NCBI GenBank assembly: GCA_035461405.1
Contig: DATHVH010000359.1
Location: 1 to 24,468 of the forward strand
Reading direction: 5' to 3'
DNA length: 24,468 bases
DNA from: Anditalea sp035461405
Lineage (GTDB): Bacteria > Bacteroidota > Bacteroidia > Cytophagales > Cyclobacteriaceae
In this document: positions 1-7,691 of the stretch, in pieces
Layout: each line of letters begins with the position of its first letter
Numbering within the stretch: position 1 is the stretch's first letter
The notes under the pieces: model-generated
Told to the model about the DNA's origin: nothing
Databases searched by the model: none
What the model saw: only the letters and a program-made list of their open reading frames with translations
Program-made: the position numbers and the translations under genes

Positions 1-382
1 ACTCGAAATGCTGATCAACTGGGATATGTTCCAATACATCAGGAAAAACAATAAAATCAAATTTTTGCCCTTCTCCATTAAAGTCTCTCATGTCAGAAAC
101 TTTAAAGGATAGATTGTTGTGGTTTCCCCAAAGTAATTTTGCTTTTCCTATGCTTTCTGGACTTATATCCACAGCTAGTACAGAACCCTTTTTTGTTTTT
201 TTAGCTATAAGTTGGCTTACTGTGCCTATACCGCATCCGACCTCTAGTACATGATGGTGGCTTTTCAATCCTGCTTTTACCAGTTTATCAATTATATGTA
301 GATGTCTGGTATTGACGCCCCTTTTTTCCTGTTCTGTAACAAACTGGTCATAGTAAGTGACTATTTTATCCTTCTCTACCAT
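1..382 (-). CDS. Class I SAM-dependent methyltransferase, C-terminus off the window
   Basis: The minus strand from the ATG at 382 is open to the left edge, giving 127 residues of an incomplete protein. Residues about 47-56 read VLEVGCGIGT, the glycine-rich motif I that binds S-adenosylmethionine. The acidic motif II follows (VLAVDIS), then SDMRDF and the post-I segment FDFIVFPDVLEHIP. This is the classic Methyltransf_11/25 layout. The substrate cannot be told from the fold. The start lies inside the last codons of the upstream YfhO-like gene (17-base overlap, different frame), so the two are probably translated from one message. That neighbour suggests, but does not show, a substrate linked to surface glycans or lipids. 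Only the N-terminal part is present here. Confidence 0.88.
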   Translation of the reverse strand, partial: MVEKDKIVTYYDQFVTEQEKRGVNTRHLHIIDKLVKAGLKSHHHVLEVGCGIGTVSQLIAKKTKKGSVLAVDISPESIGKAKLLWGNHNNLSFKVSDMRDFNGEGQKFDFIVFPDVLEHIPVDQHFE

Positions 383-2801
383 CCTTCGCATTCTTTATAT
401 ATAATACCACACCAGCTATCAATAGTAAAACAATAATATATTGTAAAATAATCATCAGTGTTTTAGTGGTATAATACCCATCAGGTTCGAAACTGAATGT
501 TATTTCTGATGTACCTCCAGGTACCATAAGGCCTCTTAATAAATAATTTACCCGAAGGATTTCCGCATCTGCTCCATTAATAGAGGCTTTCCATCCCTTT
601 GGATAGTATATTTCAGAAAATACTGCTAACCCCCCTTGACTAGCGTTCACTGTATATGAAAGGGCATTAGGTTGGTAGCTTTGCAGTCTCACTTCGCCTA
701 TTCCAGTAGATGCTTCGCCATATTCTGATGTATTTAAAATGGCTGTATTGCTTATATTAGCGCTGTTTATCTGGGCAATTTCCTCATTATTATTGCTGAC
801 CGAAACTATGTTTTCTGGAAACCATCCTTCCCCCATAGCATAATCATTTCTAAATACCTGATTTTCTGATGTACCTATATAGAAGTATTTGGTATTCAAC
901 ATATTTAGACCATTTAAATCAGTAAAGTCAAACTCACCTTCCTGAGCCCTACTGATAAAGCGGGAAATTTCTCCTGACAATACTCTTTCAATCAGATCTT
1001 GGTACCTTCTCATTTTAGCACCATGGTAGCCACCTACACTGTTAAACCTATAACTTGTTCTGGCTTCATTAAATGGATTTTCTAAGTTCAAAACCCTATA
1101 ATATCCTTCGTCTTCCATTATTCTTTGATCTGCGGGAGTAGGAGCAAAGAACTGTGCACTTGGATTCATTACAAAGCTGTCATTATCCAGGTATCTTTTA
1201 TTTATCATCCAGACATCGAAGAGCACCAAAACAGCTATTCCAATGGCGGCATATTGAGCTAGAATCTTATTTTTTAAATAGGCATAGATAAGTCCGGCAC
1301 TCAACCCTATCAGAATAAAAGTCCTCCATGCATCAGCTCTCAGCATATTCTTTCTGTCTGTGCGCAATGCATCTCGAAGGAAATCTGGTAACTGCTCATC
1401 TACAGGGGCCCTAAAGCCAAACAGTCCAGGGAATACTGCAAATATCAGTGCCAATCCTCCAGCGATGCCAAATGCTATGCCCAATGATTTTTCTATTTTT
1501 GGATTTCGTGTATTCAGCAGCAGAGTTTCCAAACCTAGACATCCCAATACCGGTATACTGAACAGGGCCATACTAAGAGCCATAGATACCGCTCTGAATT
1601 TATTATACCCTGGAAGATAATCAAACACAGTATAATTAAACCAGGCAAGATTACTGCCCCAAGCAAGCATAAACGATAAAATAGTGATTCCGAGGAAGAT
1701 GACTCTATATCTAGCCGGGGCAAATATTAAACCTAAGATAAATAGGAAAACCATGATAGCTCCTCCATATATCGGCCCTCCTGTACCGGGCTGATCTCCC
1801 CAATAGGTAGGTGCATTTCTTGTAAATTCTCGTATTTGGGAAGCTGGGACACCATTTTGTCTAAGCGCTTCTTCTGAACTGGAATTTTCTCCTAAATCCT
1901 CTCTAGATCCACCCCCATAGAAATTGGGAATGAGGAATGTAAGGGTTTCCAATTTACCTTGAGACCAATGAAATGCATAATCTTTGCCCAACCCATCACT
2001 TGCTCTATCATCGCCACTTAGGGTAGCCGCTCCTCTGATAGAATGATTACCATATTCATAAATTGTATATAATCGTCCAGCGTTAGCACCTATAGCCAAT
2101 AATGCCCCAAGGATCAATATTCCCACAGCCTTTCCAAATGCAGGTAACTGTTGGTTTTTGGCAAAGCCAATGAGCTGTCCTATACCATAAATGACTACTA
2201 TTAATAAGGTATAGTATGTAATCTGAAGGTGATTATATTTTAGCTGCAGCATCAGCGCCAGAGCAAATACTGCGACACCAATAAGAACTCGTCTCGTAAA
2301 TACTAGATGTATTCCTGCTATTATTAATGGGATGAGACAAATTGACCAAATTTTAGCGTTGTGACCGGCCTCCAAACTGATGATATGGAAAGTATTAAAT
2401 GCAAAGGCCCAAGCTCCGGCTACTGCTATAGCTGTACGAATTTTAAAACTGAGCAAAAGTATATACATACCTACCATGCCAAAGAAAAGGGAATTAATAG
2501 GGTGGGGCAGACCTAGAGTCAGAACCTTCGTAAGAACATTAGTAATGTCTCCAGGAAATTCTGTACTGACTAGGTAGGCAGGCATCCCTCCAAACATACG
2601 GTTAGTCCAAAGAGGCTCTTCTCCCGTAGCTTCGCGGTGATCTAGGACTTCTCTAGCAGACCCTTCCCATTGCAAGATGTCGTTTTGAAACATCATCTTA
2701 CCATCAAATACTATGGGAGAAAAATATACTGTTACGATTAAATAAAAAGATACAATCCCAATAAGATGAGGTAGGATATCTCTTCGGAAGTCAATATGCA
2801 T
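366..2801 (-). CDS. YfhO-family polytopic membrane protein (GT-C-like)
   Basis: An 811-residue integral membrane protein. The N-terminus (about residues 10-30) is a membrane helix, followed by a loop with GKMMFQND and PLWTNRMFGGMPAYL, which is characteristic of the long Bacteroidota YfhO proteins. Many hydrophobic segments then run to about residue 530. A large soluble part with FSEIYYPKGWKASING follows, and a final helix lies near 780-803 before a basic tail. In Bacillus, YfhO is a GT-C-type enzyme thought to move a sugar from an undecaprenyl carrier onto lipoteichoic acid. Bacteroidota lack that polymer, so the acceptor here is unknown. The stop overlaps the start of the methyltransferase by 17 bases. 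A one-mismatch -7 element (TTAATTTG, 2835-2842, minus) lies 33 bases upstream of the ATG. The family call is firm; the biochemical role is inferred. Confidence 0.85.
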   Translation of the reverse strand: MHIDFRRDILPHLIGIVSFYLIVTVYFSPIVFDGKMMFQNDILQWEGSAREVLDHREATGEEPLWTNRMFGGMPAYLVSTEFPGDITNVLTKVLTLGLPHPINSLFFGMVGMYILLLSFKIRTAIAVAGAWAFAFNTFHIISLEAGHNAKIWSICLIPLIIAGIHLVFTRRVLIGVAVFALALMLQLKYNHLQITYYTLLIVVIYGIGQLIGFAKNQQLPAFGKAVGILILGALLAIGANAGRLYTIYEYGNHSIRGAATLSGDDRASDGLGKDYAFHWSQGKLETLTFLIPNFYGGGSREDLGENSSSEEALRQNGVPASQIREFTRNAPTYWGDQPGTGGPIYGGAIMVFLFILGLIFAPARYRVIFLGITILSFMLAWGSNLAWFNYTVFDYLPGYNKFRAVSMALSMALFSIPVLGCLGLETLLLNTRNPKIEKSLGIAFGIAGGLALIFAVFPGLFGFRAPVDEQLPDFLRDALRTDRKNMLRADAWRTFILIGLSAGLIYAYLKNKILAQYAAIGIAVLVLFDVWMINKRYLDNDSFVMNPSAQFFAPTPADQRIMEDEGYYRVLNLENPFNEARTSYRFNSVGGYHGAKMRRYQDLIERVLSGEISRFISRAQEGEFDFTDLNGLNMLNTKYFYIGTSENQVFRNDYAMGEGWFPENIVSVSNNNEEIAQINSANISNTAILNTSEYGEASTGIGEVRLQSYQPNALSYTVNASQGGLAVFSEIYYPKGWKASINGADAEILRVNYLLRGLMVPGGTSEITFSFEPDGYYTTKTLMIILQYIIVLLLIAGVVLYIKNAKDGREG

Positions 2802-2929
2802 GCACTGTTAGTTTAATTCTATTTAAATAAAGTGCAAATTAAAAATTAAAAAGTATATCCAACAATGAATTTACAGTAAACAACCAAATTAGGGTAAATA
2901 TGGGGGCAAACTATTTTAGCATTGTGTTT

Positions 2930-2962
2930 AAAAATAAAGCACAGATTGTAAATCTGTGCTTT
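2930..2962 (-). terminator. Intrinsic terminator after the 202-residue membrane protein gene
   Basis: A perfect 12-bp stem (2936-2947 with 2951-2962) closes a 3-base loop. On the minus strand it begins 8 bases after the stop codon at 2971 and is followed by a T-rich run (TATTTTTAAA). It should end the minus-strand transcript, with read-through into the YfhO gene reduced. Confidence 0.85.
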
Positions 2963-2970
2963 AGTGATTA

Positions 2971-3579
2971 TTATTTTACACGTACCTGACGTTTATTCAT
3001 CTCATCTACTAATTGTCTGTTGAGTTTACGCTCTCTTTCCAGCGTGTTCTTACGGTGCTGGTCAAATTCTTCTCTGGTTTCTTCTAATGTGCGGAGGGTT
3101 TCTGAAGTTACTTTATGACTTTTCTTAAATTGATATAAAAAGAAGAGTAACGCCAGACCTAGAAAGATCACTATGCCCCACATCATATTGCTATAACTAT
3201 TCTTATGGATAGGCATTCCAAAAACTGCAAAATTATCTTTTTCTGCCAAAGCAGCTTCCTTTTCAGTTTCAGCTGTAGCTATACGGCTTTCAAATTGGTC
3301 AATTTGACCTTTCTGAGCTGCAAGTTCCTGTTTGATCTCACTGATTTGATTTTTGTAAACATTCAATGAATCAGTAATGTTTTTTTGGATTTTATCCAAA
3401 TTAGTTTTTTTGACGACTTTATATTCCTGGAAATTGTTTGACACGGAATGAAGGTAATCAAACTGGCTAGAAATGGTACCGCTGTTTAAACTGCCTTCTT
3501 CTTGTCCGGGAGTTTGTGCAAAACTCGATACCGATACATAGAAACAGGCAATAAATAGTAGGAGGTAATTCATTCTCAT
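2971..3579 (-). CDS. Signal-peptide, coiled-coil, single-TM protein of a Bacteroidota-specific family
   Basis: A 202-residue protein. Residues 1-21 look like a cleavable signal peptide ending SSFAQ. The segment QFDYLHSVSNNFQEYKVVKK follows. A long charged coiled coil runs over about 60-115, one hydrophobic helix over about 131-149 (MMWGIVIFLGLALLFFLYQF), and a second basic coiled coil to the C-terminus. The expected topology is an exported coiled coil, one membrane span and a cytoplasmic helical tail. From memory, homologues across Flavobacteriia and Cytophagales sometimes carry the product name tRNA (guanine-N1)-methyltransferase. Nothing in this sequence supports that: there is no SAM-binding or knot motif. 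The gene stands alone with its own terminator. Its function is unknown. Confidence 0.8.
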   Translation of the reverse strand: MRMNYLLLFIACFYVSVSSFAQTPGQEEGSLNSGTISSQFDYLHSVSNNFQEYKVVKKTNLDKIQKNITDSLNVYKNQISEIKQELAAQKGQIDQFESRIATAETEKEAALAEKDNFAVFGMPIHKNSYSNMMWGIVIFLGLALLFFLYQFKKSHKVTSETLRTLEETREEFDQHRKNTLERERKLNRQLVDEMNKRQVRVK

Positions 3580-3874
3580 AATTAGTATAAGTTGGTTTAG
3601 AGACTTATTTTAAGATTTAACACTAGAATAAGCTAATTATTGCATATTTAAAAATAAATCTCGCATAAAATTGATTAAAAAAATGGACAATGAAAAATTG
3701 TAGGATAATTATCTGAAAAATATACGCTTTTCCTCTATTTAGGATTTTGATGCTTTTTACATTCTTGGTTTTGTGTTTTTTTATTGTGGACGATTATTTC
3801 GGAGGATTCGTTTATGAATCCCCCGAATTGTAAGGTAAGATTAGAAATCAATTTTTTATGTAGGGATTTAAAAA

Positions 3875-3994
3875 TTAACTGCATTGTCCTAATAGCCACC
3901 AGATGATTACAAATACTACTACCGTACCAAGACAGCCTCCACCTAGGCGGCTGGCTCCCCATCCTGCTATTAATGCTTTAAAGAAATTATTCAT
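3875..3994 (-). CDS. 39-residue micro membrane protein with Gly-rich/Cys loop
   Basis: The minus strand from the ATG at 3994 to the TAA at 3875-3877 encodes 39 residues. The N-terminus is amphipathic (MNNFFKALIAGWGAS). A glycine-rich turn RLGGGCLG follows, then one hydrophobic helix TVVVFVIIWWLLGQCS. This is the composition of a genuine small single-pass protein, not random translation. I believe very similar peptides (N-terminal NFFK..IAGWGA, then LGGGC.GT and an IIWWLLG helix) occur in other Bacteroidota, but I could not search. A longer overlapping reading frame at 3735-3962 on the same strand gives an unconvincing peptide and is rejected. No clear ribosome binding site is seen, as is usual in this phylum. 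The function is unknown. Confidence 0.7.
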   Translation of the reverse strand: MNNFFKALIAGWGASRLGGGCLGTVVVFVIIWWLLGQCS

Positions 3995-4160
3995 GGATTT
4001 TTTTGTGTTTAATGGTTAATATTTATTGATGATATGAAAATTAAAACTTTTAGGTTCATAAAAGTATAAAATATGATCTCGGTATCAAAATTTTTTTTCA
4101 AATGCTGAGACGTCTTTTGCCAAAGTCACGTCTAGTAAATAATCAAAAACAGGACCATAT

Positions 4161-4571
4161 ATGAAATCAATTTTTACAATAATAGTAGTTGCTCTTTTCG
4201 CTGTTGGATGTATGGAGTTCAGCCAAAATGAAGTTGTATACGACCATGAGCTAATTGGAACATGGTCCGATATCCAGTGGACAGAATCCGGTATCAGTAT
4301 GACGAAAGTAAAGAAGTTAGAAAAAAATACTTATGGGTATATTTTTAATGCTAACGGCACTTTGATAGCAAGGCAAAATTCAGGCTGGTGCGGAACTCCT
4401 CCTATCATTACGTCAGACTACGAGGGTACATGGATTTTAGAAAACGGTACCATACATATAAAATTAGATTATTGGGGTGGACATACCACACAGGAATGGC
4501 AAATAGCAAATAGCAGCAATAAAAAAGTCACCATTAATATTGCAAATCAAGAATATCATTCAAAAAATTAG
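4161..4571 (+). CDS. Small lipocalin-like putative lipoprotein
   Basis: A 136-residue secreted protein. The first 17 residues (MKSIFTIIVVALFAVGC) are a short basic-hydrophobic signal ending in a Cys. The lipobox is slightly unusual (AVGC rather than L-x-G/A-C). The mature part begins with a short linker. It then has ELIGTWSDIQW, a GTW motif typical of lipocalin-like domains of Bacteroidota lipoproteins, followed by alternating beta-strand segments with a second GTW (YEGTWILENGTI). The length suits a single small beta-barrel or barrel-like domain. The gene stands alone, divergent from the 39-residue gene and ended by a good terminator. The ligand and role are unknown. Confidence 0.7.
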   Translation: MKSIFTIIVVALFAVGCMEFSQNEVVYDHELIGTWSDIQWTESGISMTKVKKLEKNTYGYIFNANGTLIARQNSGWCGTPPIITSDYEGTWILENGTIHIKLDYWGGHTTQEWQIANSSNKKVTINIANQEYHSKN

Positions 4572-4609
4572 GTAAGGCTTTAGGTTAATTCTTTCGGGTT
4601 ATTTTTTAT

Positions 4610-4646
4610 AATGGCTGTCCTTTAATGGGGGATGGCCATTTTTTTA
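4610..4646 (+). terminator. Intrinsic terminator after the lipocalin-like gene
   Basis: An 11-bp stem (4610-4620 with 4630-4640, including two G-U pairs) encloses a 9-base loop and runs into a T tract. It lies about 40 bases after the stop at 4571. Confidence 0.85.
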
Positions 4647-4894
4647 TAGACACCCTATAATGTAGGTATGATACAATTTTACAACCATCAGTTTAATGTT
4701 AAGTATCAAGATTTTAGTAGTAAGTATCAAGTCGATAAAAATGTCCATGGTTGAAAAATAATGAAACGCTTTAACTTCTTATATTTAACTATATACTTAT
4801 CACTCATAGTCCATCTGACGTCCCTGATTCATCCTTTTAAAATAGAAAAACCATAAATTTCCAGCATATATAGTCCTATATGAAGATATATTTT
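4647..4894. other. Non-coding stretch upstream of ffh
   Basis: No convincing reading frame. It contains two exact copies of TAAGTATCAAG (4700-4710 and 4721-4731) whose starts are 21 bases apart, a near two-turn helical spacing. These sit between short inverted arms CAACCAT and ATGGTTG (near 4684 and 4748). A small hairpin CATATA/TATATG lies at about 4865-4882. A regulatory role is possible but unproven. Confidence 0.4.
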
Positions 4895-4902
4895 TATTTT
4901 TG
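4895..4902 (+). promoter_or_regulatory. -7 promoter element for ffh (TATTTTTG)
   Basis: An exact match to the Bacteroidota -7 consensus TAnnTTTG, ending 22 bases before the ffh ATG. I see no convincing TTTG -33 box at the usual distance. Confidence 0.5.
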
Positions 4903-4924
4903 TCAGTAAAATAGATATACAGGC

Positions 4925-6265
4925 ATGTTCGATAATCTTAGTTATAAATTAGATAAAGCTTTTAAAACCCTCAAAGGGACAGGTACCATTACTGAAATCA
5001 ACGTGGCTTCCACGGTGAAAGAAATCAGAAGAGCCTTGATCGATGCGGATGTTAATTATAAAGTAGCCAAGGAAGTAACCGATTCTATCAGAGAGAAAGC
5101 CCTAGGCCGGGATGTTTTGATTTCGGTATCTCCGGGTCAACTTTTGGTTAAAATCACGCAAGAAGAATTGACCGCTCTGATGGGTGGATCTAAGGAGGAT
5201 ATCAATATAAAGGGAGATCCTTCTGTCATATTAATTTCAGGTCTTCAAGGATCTGGTAAGACTACTTTTTCCGGGAAATTAGCTACTTATCTTAAAAAGC
5301 AGGGAAGACAAGTGCTTTTAGTAGCTTGTGATATCTACAGACCTGCAGCTATCGACCAACTTAAAGTGCTTGGTGAGCAAATAGGGGTGGAAGTATATGC
5401 GGAGCCAGAGAATAAAAATGCTCTACAGATAGCAGAAAGAGCTATAGAGTATGCTAAAAAAACAGGAAAGAAAACAGTCATAGTGGATACAGCTGGTCGT
5501 CTTGCCGTAGATGAGCAGATGATGAATGAGATCGCTGAACTTAAGCAGAAATTAAACCCTTCTGAAACCCTCTTTGTGGTAGATTCCATGACTGGGCAAG
5601 ATGCTGTAAATACTGCCAAGACCTTTGATGAGCGATTAAACTTCGATGGCGTAGTGCTTACCAAGTTAGATGGTGATACCAGAGGTGGAGCTGCCATTTC
5701 AATCCGTCATGTAGTCAATAAACCTATAAAATTCATCTCTACGGGAGAAAAGATGGAAAACCTTGATGTTTTCTATCCAGACCGTATGGCCCAGAGGATT
5801 TTGGGGATGGGAGATGTAATCTCATTGGTAGAAAGAGCCCAGCAGACCTTCGATGAGGATGAAGCCAAAAGGATCAATGCCAAAATCAGGAAAAACCAGT
5901 TTAACTTTGAAGATTTTCTTTCTCAGCTAGAGCAGATCAAAAAGATGGGTAACCTAAAGGATTTGATGGGAATGATACCAGGTATGGGCAAGGCTATGAA
6001 GGGCATTGATATAGATGATGAATCTTTTAAGCCAATAGAAGCGATCATAAGAAGTATGACTCCACTGGAAAGGGAAAATCCTGATGTAATAGACGGGAGT
6101 AGAAGGAAACGTCTTGCCACTGGTAGCGGAAGATCAATTCAGGAAGTAAACAATCTGATGAAGCAGTTCGGTGACATGCGTAAGATGATGAAACAAATGA
6201 ATAAAATGGGAGGCGCCCAGAATGCTCTCAAGGCATTAAATCCAAAAATGGGAGGAAGGAAATAA
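4925..6265 (+). CDS. ffh: Signal recognition particle protein Ffh
   Basis: A 446-residue SRP54-type GTPase that binds signal sequences of nascent membrane proteins and, with SRP RNA and FtsY, delivers ribosomes to the membrane. The N domain covers residues 1-90. The G domain shows G1 GLQGSGKTT (106-114), DIYRPAAIDQL (136-145), DTAGR (188-192) and TKLDGDTRGG (246-255). The closing STGEK near 272 is followed by the M domain, with methionine-rich helices (MGNLKDLMGMIPGMGKAM, then MKQFGDMRKMMKQMNKMG) and a basic GSGRS RNA-binding region. Length and order match full-length bacterial Ffh. It forms a single-gene unit with its own -7 element and terminator. No SRP RNA gene was recognised nearby. Confidence 0.98.
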   Translation: MFDNLSYKLDKAFKTLKGTGTITEINVASTVKEIRRALIDADVNYKVAKEVTDSIREKALGRDVLISVSPGQLLVKITQEELTALMGGSKEDINIKGDPSVILISGLQGSGKTTFSGKLATYLKKQGRQVLLVACDIYRPAAIDQLKVLGEQIGVEVYAEPENKNALQIAERAIEYAKKTGKKTVIVDTAGRLAVDEQMMNEIAELKQKLNPSETLFVVDSMTGQDAVNTAKTFDERLNFDGVVLTKLDGDTRGGAAISIRHVVNKPIKFISTGEKMENLDVFYPDRMAQRILGMGDVISLVERAQQTFDEDEAKRINAKIRKNQFNFEDFLSQLEQIKKMGNLKDLMGMIPGMGKAMKGIDIDDESFKPIEAIIRSMTPLERENPDVIDGSRRKRLATGSGRSIQEVNNLMKQFGDMRKMMKQMNKMGGAQNALKALNPKMGGRK

Positions 6266-6267
6266 TA

Positions 6268-6304
6268 AAAAAGAGACCGCAATTTAAACGGTCTCTTTTT
6301 TATT
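6268..6304 (+). terminator. Intrinsic terminator after ffh
   Basis: A perfect 12-bp stem (6268-6279 with 6289-6300; core AGAGACCG/CGGTCTCT) and a 9-base loop, followed by T-rich sequence. It starts 2 bases after the ffh stop codon. Confidence 0.92.
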
Positions 6305-6435
6305 TATATACTGATCATAGAGAAAAATTTATAGGTATTATAGCTGTTTAGGAAAGTACCTAAAGACCAAACTGATAATCCATAAATCCTAGTCGAATCT
6401 TCTATGATTCAGGGGCTATTTCTACATATTTGCTT

Positions 6436-6528
6436 AACTAATAAAACTGAAGTCTTTACTTCTTTTTACGGGCAGTGGACTGTGCTCAGTTGATAAGAGA
6501 TATTTCAAGTCCATACTTTTTATTAGTT
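6436..6528. repeat. Inverted-repeat-bounded intergenic segment
   Basis: Perfect 11-bp inverted arms AACTAATAAAA (6436-6446) and TTTTATTAGTT (6518-6528) enclose 71 bases. Inside are a second inverted pair, TGGACT (near 6476) and AGTCCA (near 6508), and a small GAAGT/ACTTC hairpin. It lies between the ffh terminator and the end of the minus-strand lipoprotein gene. It could be a structured 3' region or a tiny mobile remnant. No flanking target-site duplication was seen. Confidence 0.4.
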
Positions 6529-6536
6529 GTAATTTT

Positions 6537-7091
6537 TTAATTGGGATAGGTAGGAGCGGTTTCAGAGGGATCAAATTCGATATCAAAATTTATTTCCCTT
6601 GCATCTACCTCTAGCAATCCAGGAGCCTCGTCTTCACCTACTACATCTCGTTCTACTAGTTCAGCCATTACATCCATTTGCTCTTCATATGGAGCATTAT
6701 CTCGATGTAGTTGATTAAATCTGGCTAAAAGCTCATCATCAGAGTATTGGGAATATCGTTCTGCCCGGGTAGCTTTGATTTGGTTTTTGTATTCCAGCAT
6801 AGCTGCTTCTTTTCGTTGAGCTAATCTGTCACCATACTGCCTCATATACTCATCCAATTCTTCTGTACCGTAAAAGGGAGCCTCTTCCCTGGTCACCACT
6901 TCCTGTTCACCATCTGGATGAATTACGGTATAGGTGGATTCATCTTCAAGTCTATATTCATCTCCTGTTTCTCTATCTACTATCCTGTCTTCCTCATACA
7001 CAAATCTATCTTCTTCAGATTTTGGAGTGGTACAAGCCAGCATGATAACAGAAACAAAGACACTTAAAATTAATTTTTTCATAATTGTCAT
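6537..7091 (-). CDS. Acidic putative lipoprotein, family unrecognised
   Basis: A 184-residue protein. Residues 1-20 (MTIMKKLILSVFVSVIMLAC) form a signal peptide ending in a Cys, though the -3 residue of the lipobox is Met. A start at the internal ATG (7082, MKKLIL) would give a more usual signal length and is equally likely. The mature part is strongly acidic (EEDRFVYEEDRIVDRETGDEY, in pieces), then helical with many Glu, Gln and Arg (about residues 75-150), ending EFDPSETAPTYPN. No enzyme motif is visible. The start lies 8 bases after the guanine deaminase stop, so the two genes are probably one transcript, with no obvious functional link. I do not recognise the family. Confidence 0.7.
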   Translation of the reverse strand: MTIMKKLILSVFVSVIMLACTTPKSEEDRFVYEEDRIVDRETGDEYRLEDESTYTVIHPDGEQEVVTREEAPFYGTEELDEYMRQYGDRLAQRKEAAMLEYKNQIKATRAERYSQYSDDELLARFNQLHRDNAPYEEQMDVMAELVERDVVGEDEAPGLLEVDAREINFDIEFDPSETAPTYPN

Positions 7092-7099
7092 ATTTTTAA

Positions 7100-7576
7100 T
7101 TAATAAACTTTTTTATTTTCTTTTCTTATCCACTCTTCAAATACTTTTACTGCTTCGCTGTTCGGCATTTTAATCATAGGAATGCGCCGTTCCGCGGGGG
7201 TAGTATCCAGTTCCTGATAGATGAATTCATCATCAAAACCAGCTAAAGCAGCATCTGTTTTGTCATTGGCAAAAAATATCTTGCTTGGCCTGGCCCAATA
7301 AATAGCTCCCAAACACATCGGGCATGGTTCGCAGGAGGTATATACCTCACATCCGTCTAATTGAAAATGACCGAGATTCTTACATGCATCTCGAATAGCT
7401 ACTACTTCTGCGTGTGCTGTAGGATCATTTTGGGACAGGACACTATTATTACCTTTCCCTATTACAATACCGTCTTTTACAATAACACAACCGAATGGTC
7501 CACCCTTTCCATCTTCCATCCCTTTTCTGGAAAGATCTATGGCCATCTGCATAAATTTTAATTGAGATTCATTCAT
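7100..7576 (-). CDS. guaD: Guanine deaminase, CDA-fold (GuaD type)
   Basis: A 158-residue zinc-dependent deaminase, predicted to turn guanine into xanthine and ammonia in purine salvage. It carries HAE at 55-57 (zinc ligand His55, proton-shuttle Glu57) and SCEPCPMCLGAIYWARP around 81-97 (zinc ligands Cys85 and Cys88). The GFDDEFIYQELD segment, the AERRIPM stretch and the Lys-Lys-x-Tyr C-terminus match the short Bacillus subtilis-type GuaD closely, including its overall length. They set it apart from the tRNA adenosine deaminase TadA. The protein is cytosolic. It sits 5' of the acidic lipoprotein gene on the same strand. Family assignment is strong; substrate is inferred from these family-specific segments. 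Confidence 0.9.
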   Translation of the reverse strand: MNESQLKFMQMAIDLSRKGMEDGKGGPFGCVIVKDGIVIGKGNNSVLSQNDPTAHAEVVAIRDACKNLGHFQLDGCEVYTSCEPCPMCLGAIYWARPSKIFFANDKTDAALAGFDDEFIYQELDTTPAERRIPMIKMPNSEAVKVFEEWIRKENKKVY

Positions 7577-7691
7577 AATATAAAGAATATAAATTTAGTG
7601 CAAAAATCAGTCCCTTAAAAAGATATTAATACGCCTTTTAAAGTTTGTTATGATGAGATTGATCATCTTTTTATAGGTTCTATCTTTATAA

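Noticed and set aside
3735..3962. 75-codon minus-strand frame overlapping the 39-residue gene
   Set aside because: Its translation lacks any recognisable domain or signal and is in another frame from the convincing 39-residue membrane peptide.
6430..6530. SRP RNA (4.5S-like) gene next to ffh
   Set aside because: The segment folds on paper but lacks the conserved SRP Alu/S-domain loop motifs (GGAAG/AGCA-type) expected of SRP RNA.
7577..7691. Possible hairpin terminator for the phytoene-desaturase-like gene
   Set aside because: GATGA/TCATC and AAAAAGAT/ATCTTTTT pairs exist, but the stems are short or far apart and no clean U tract follows on the minus strand.
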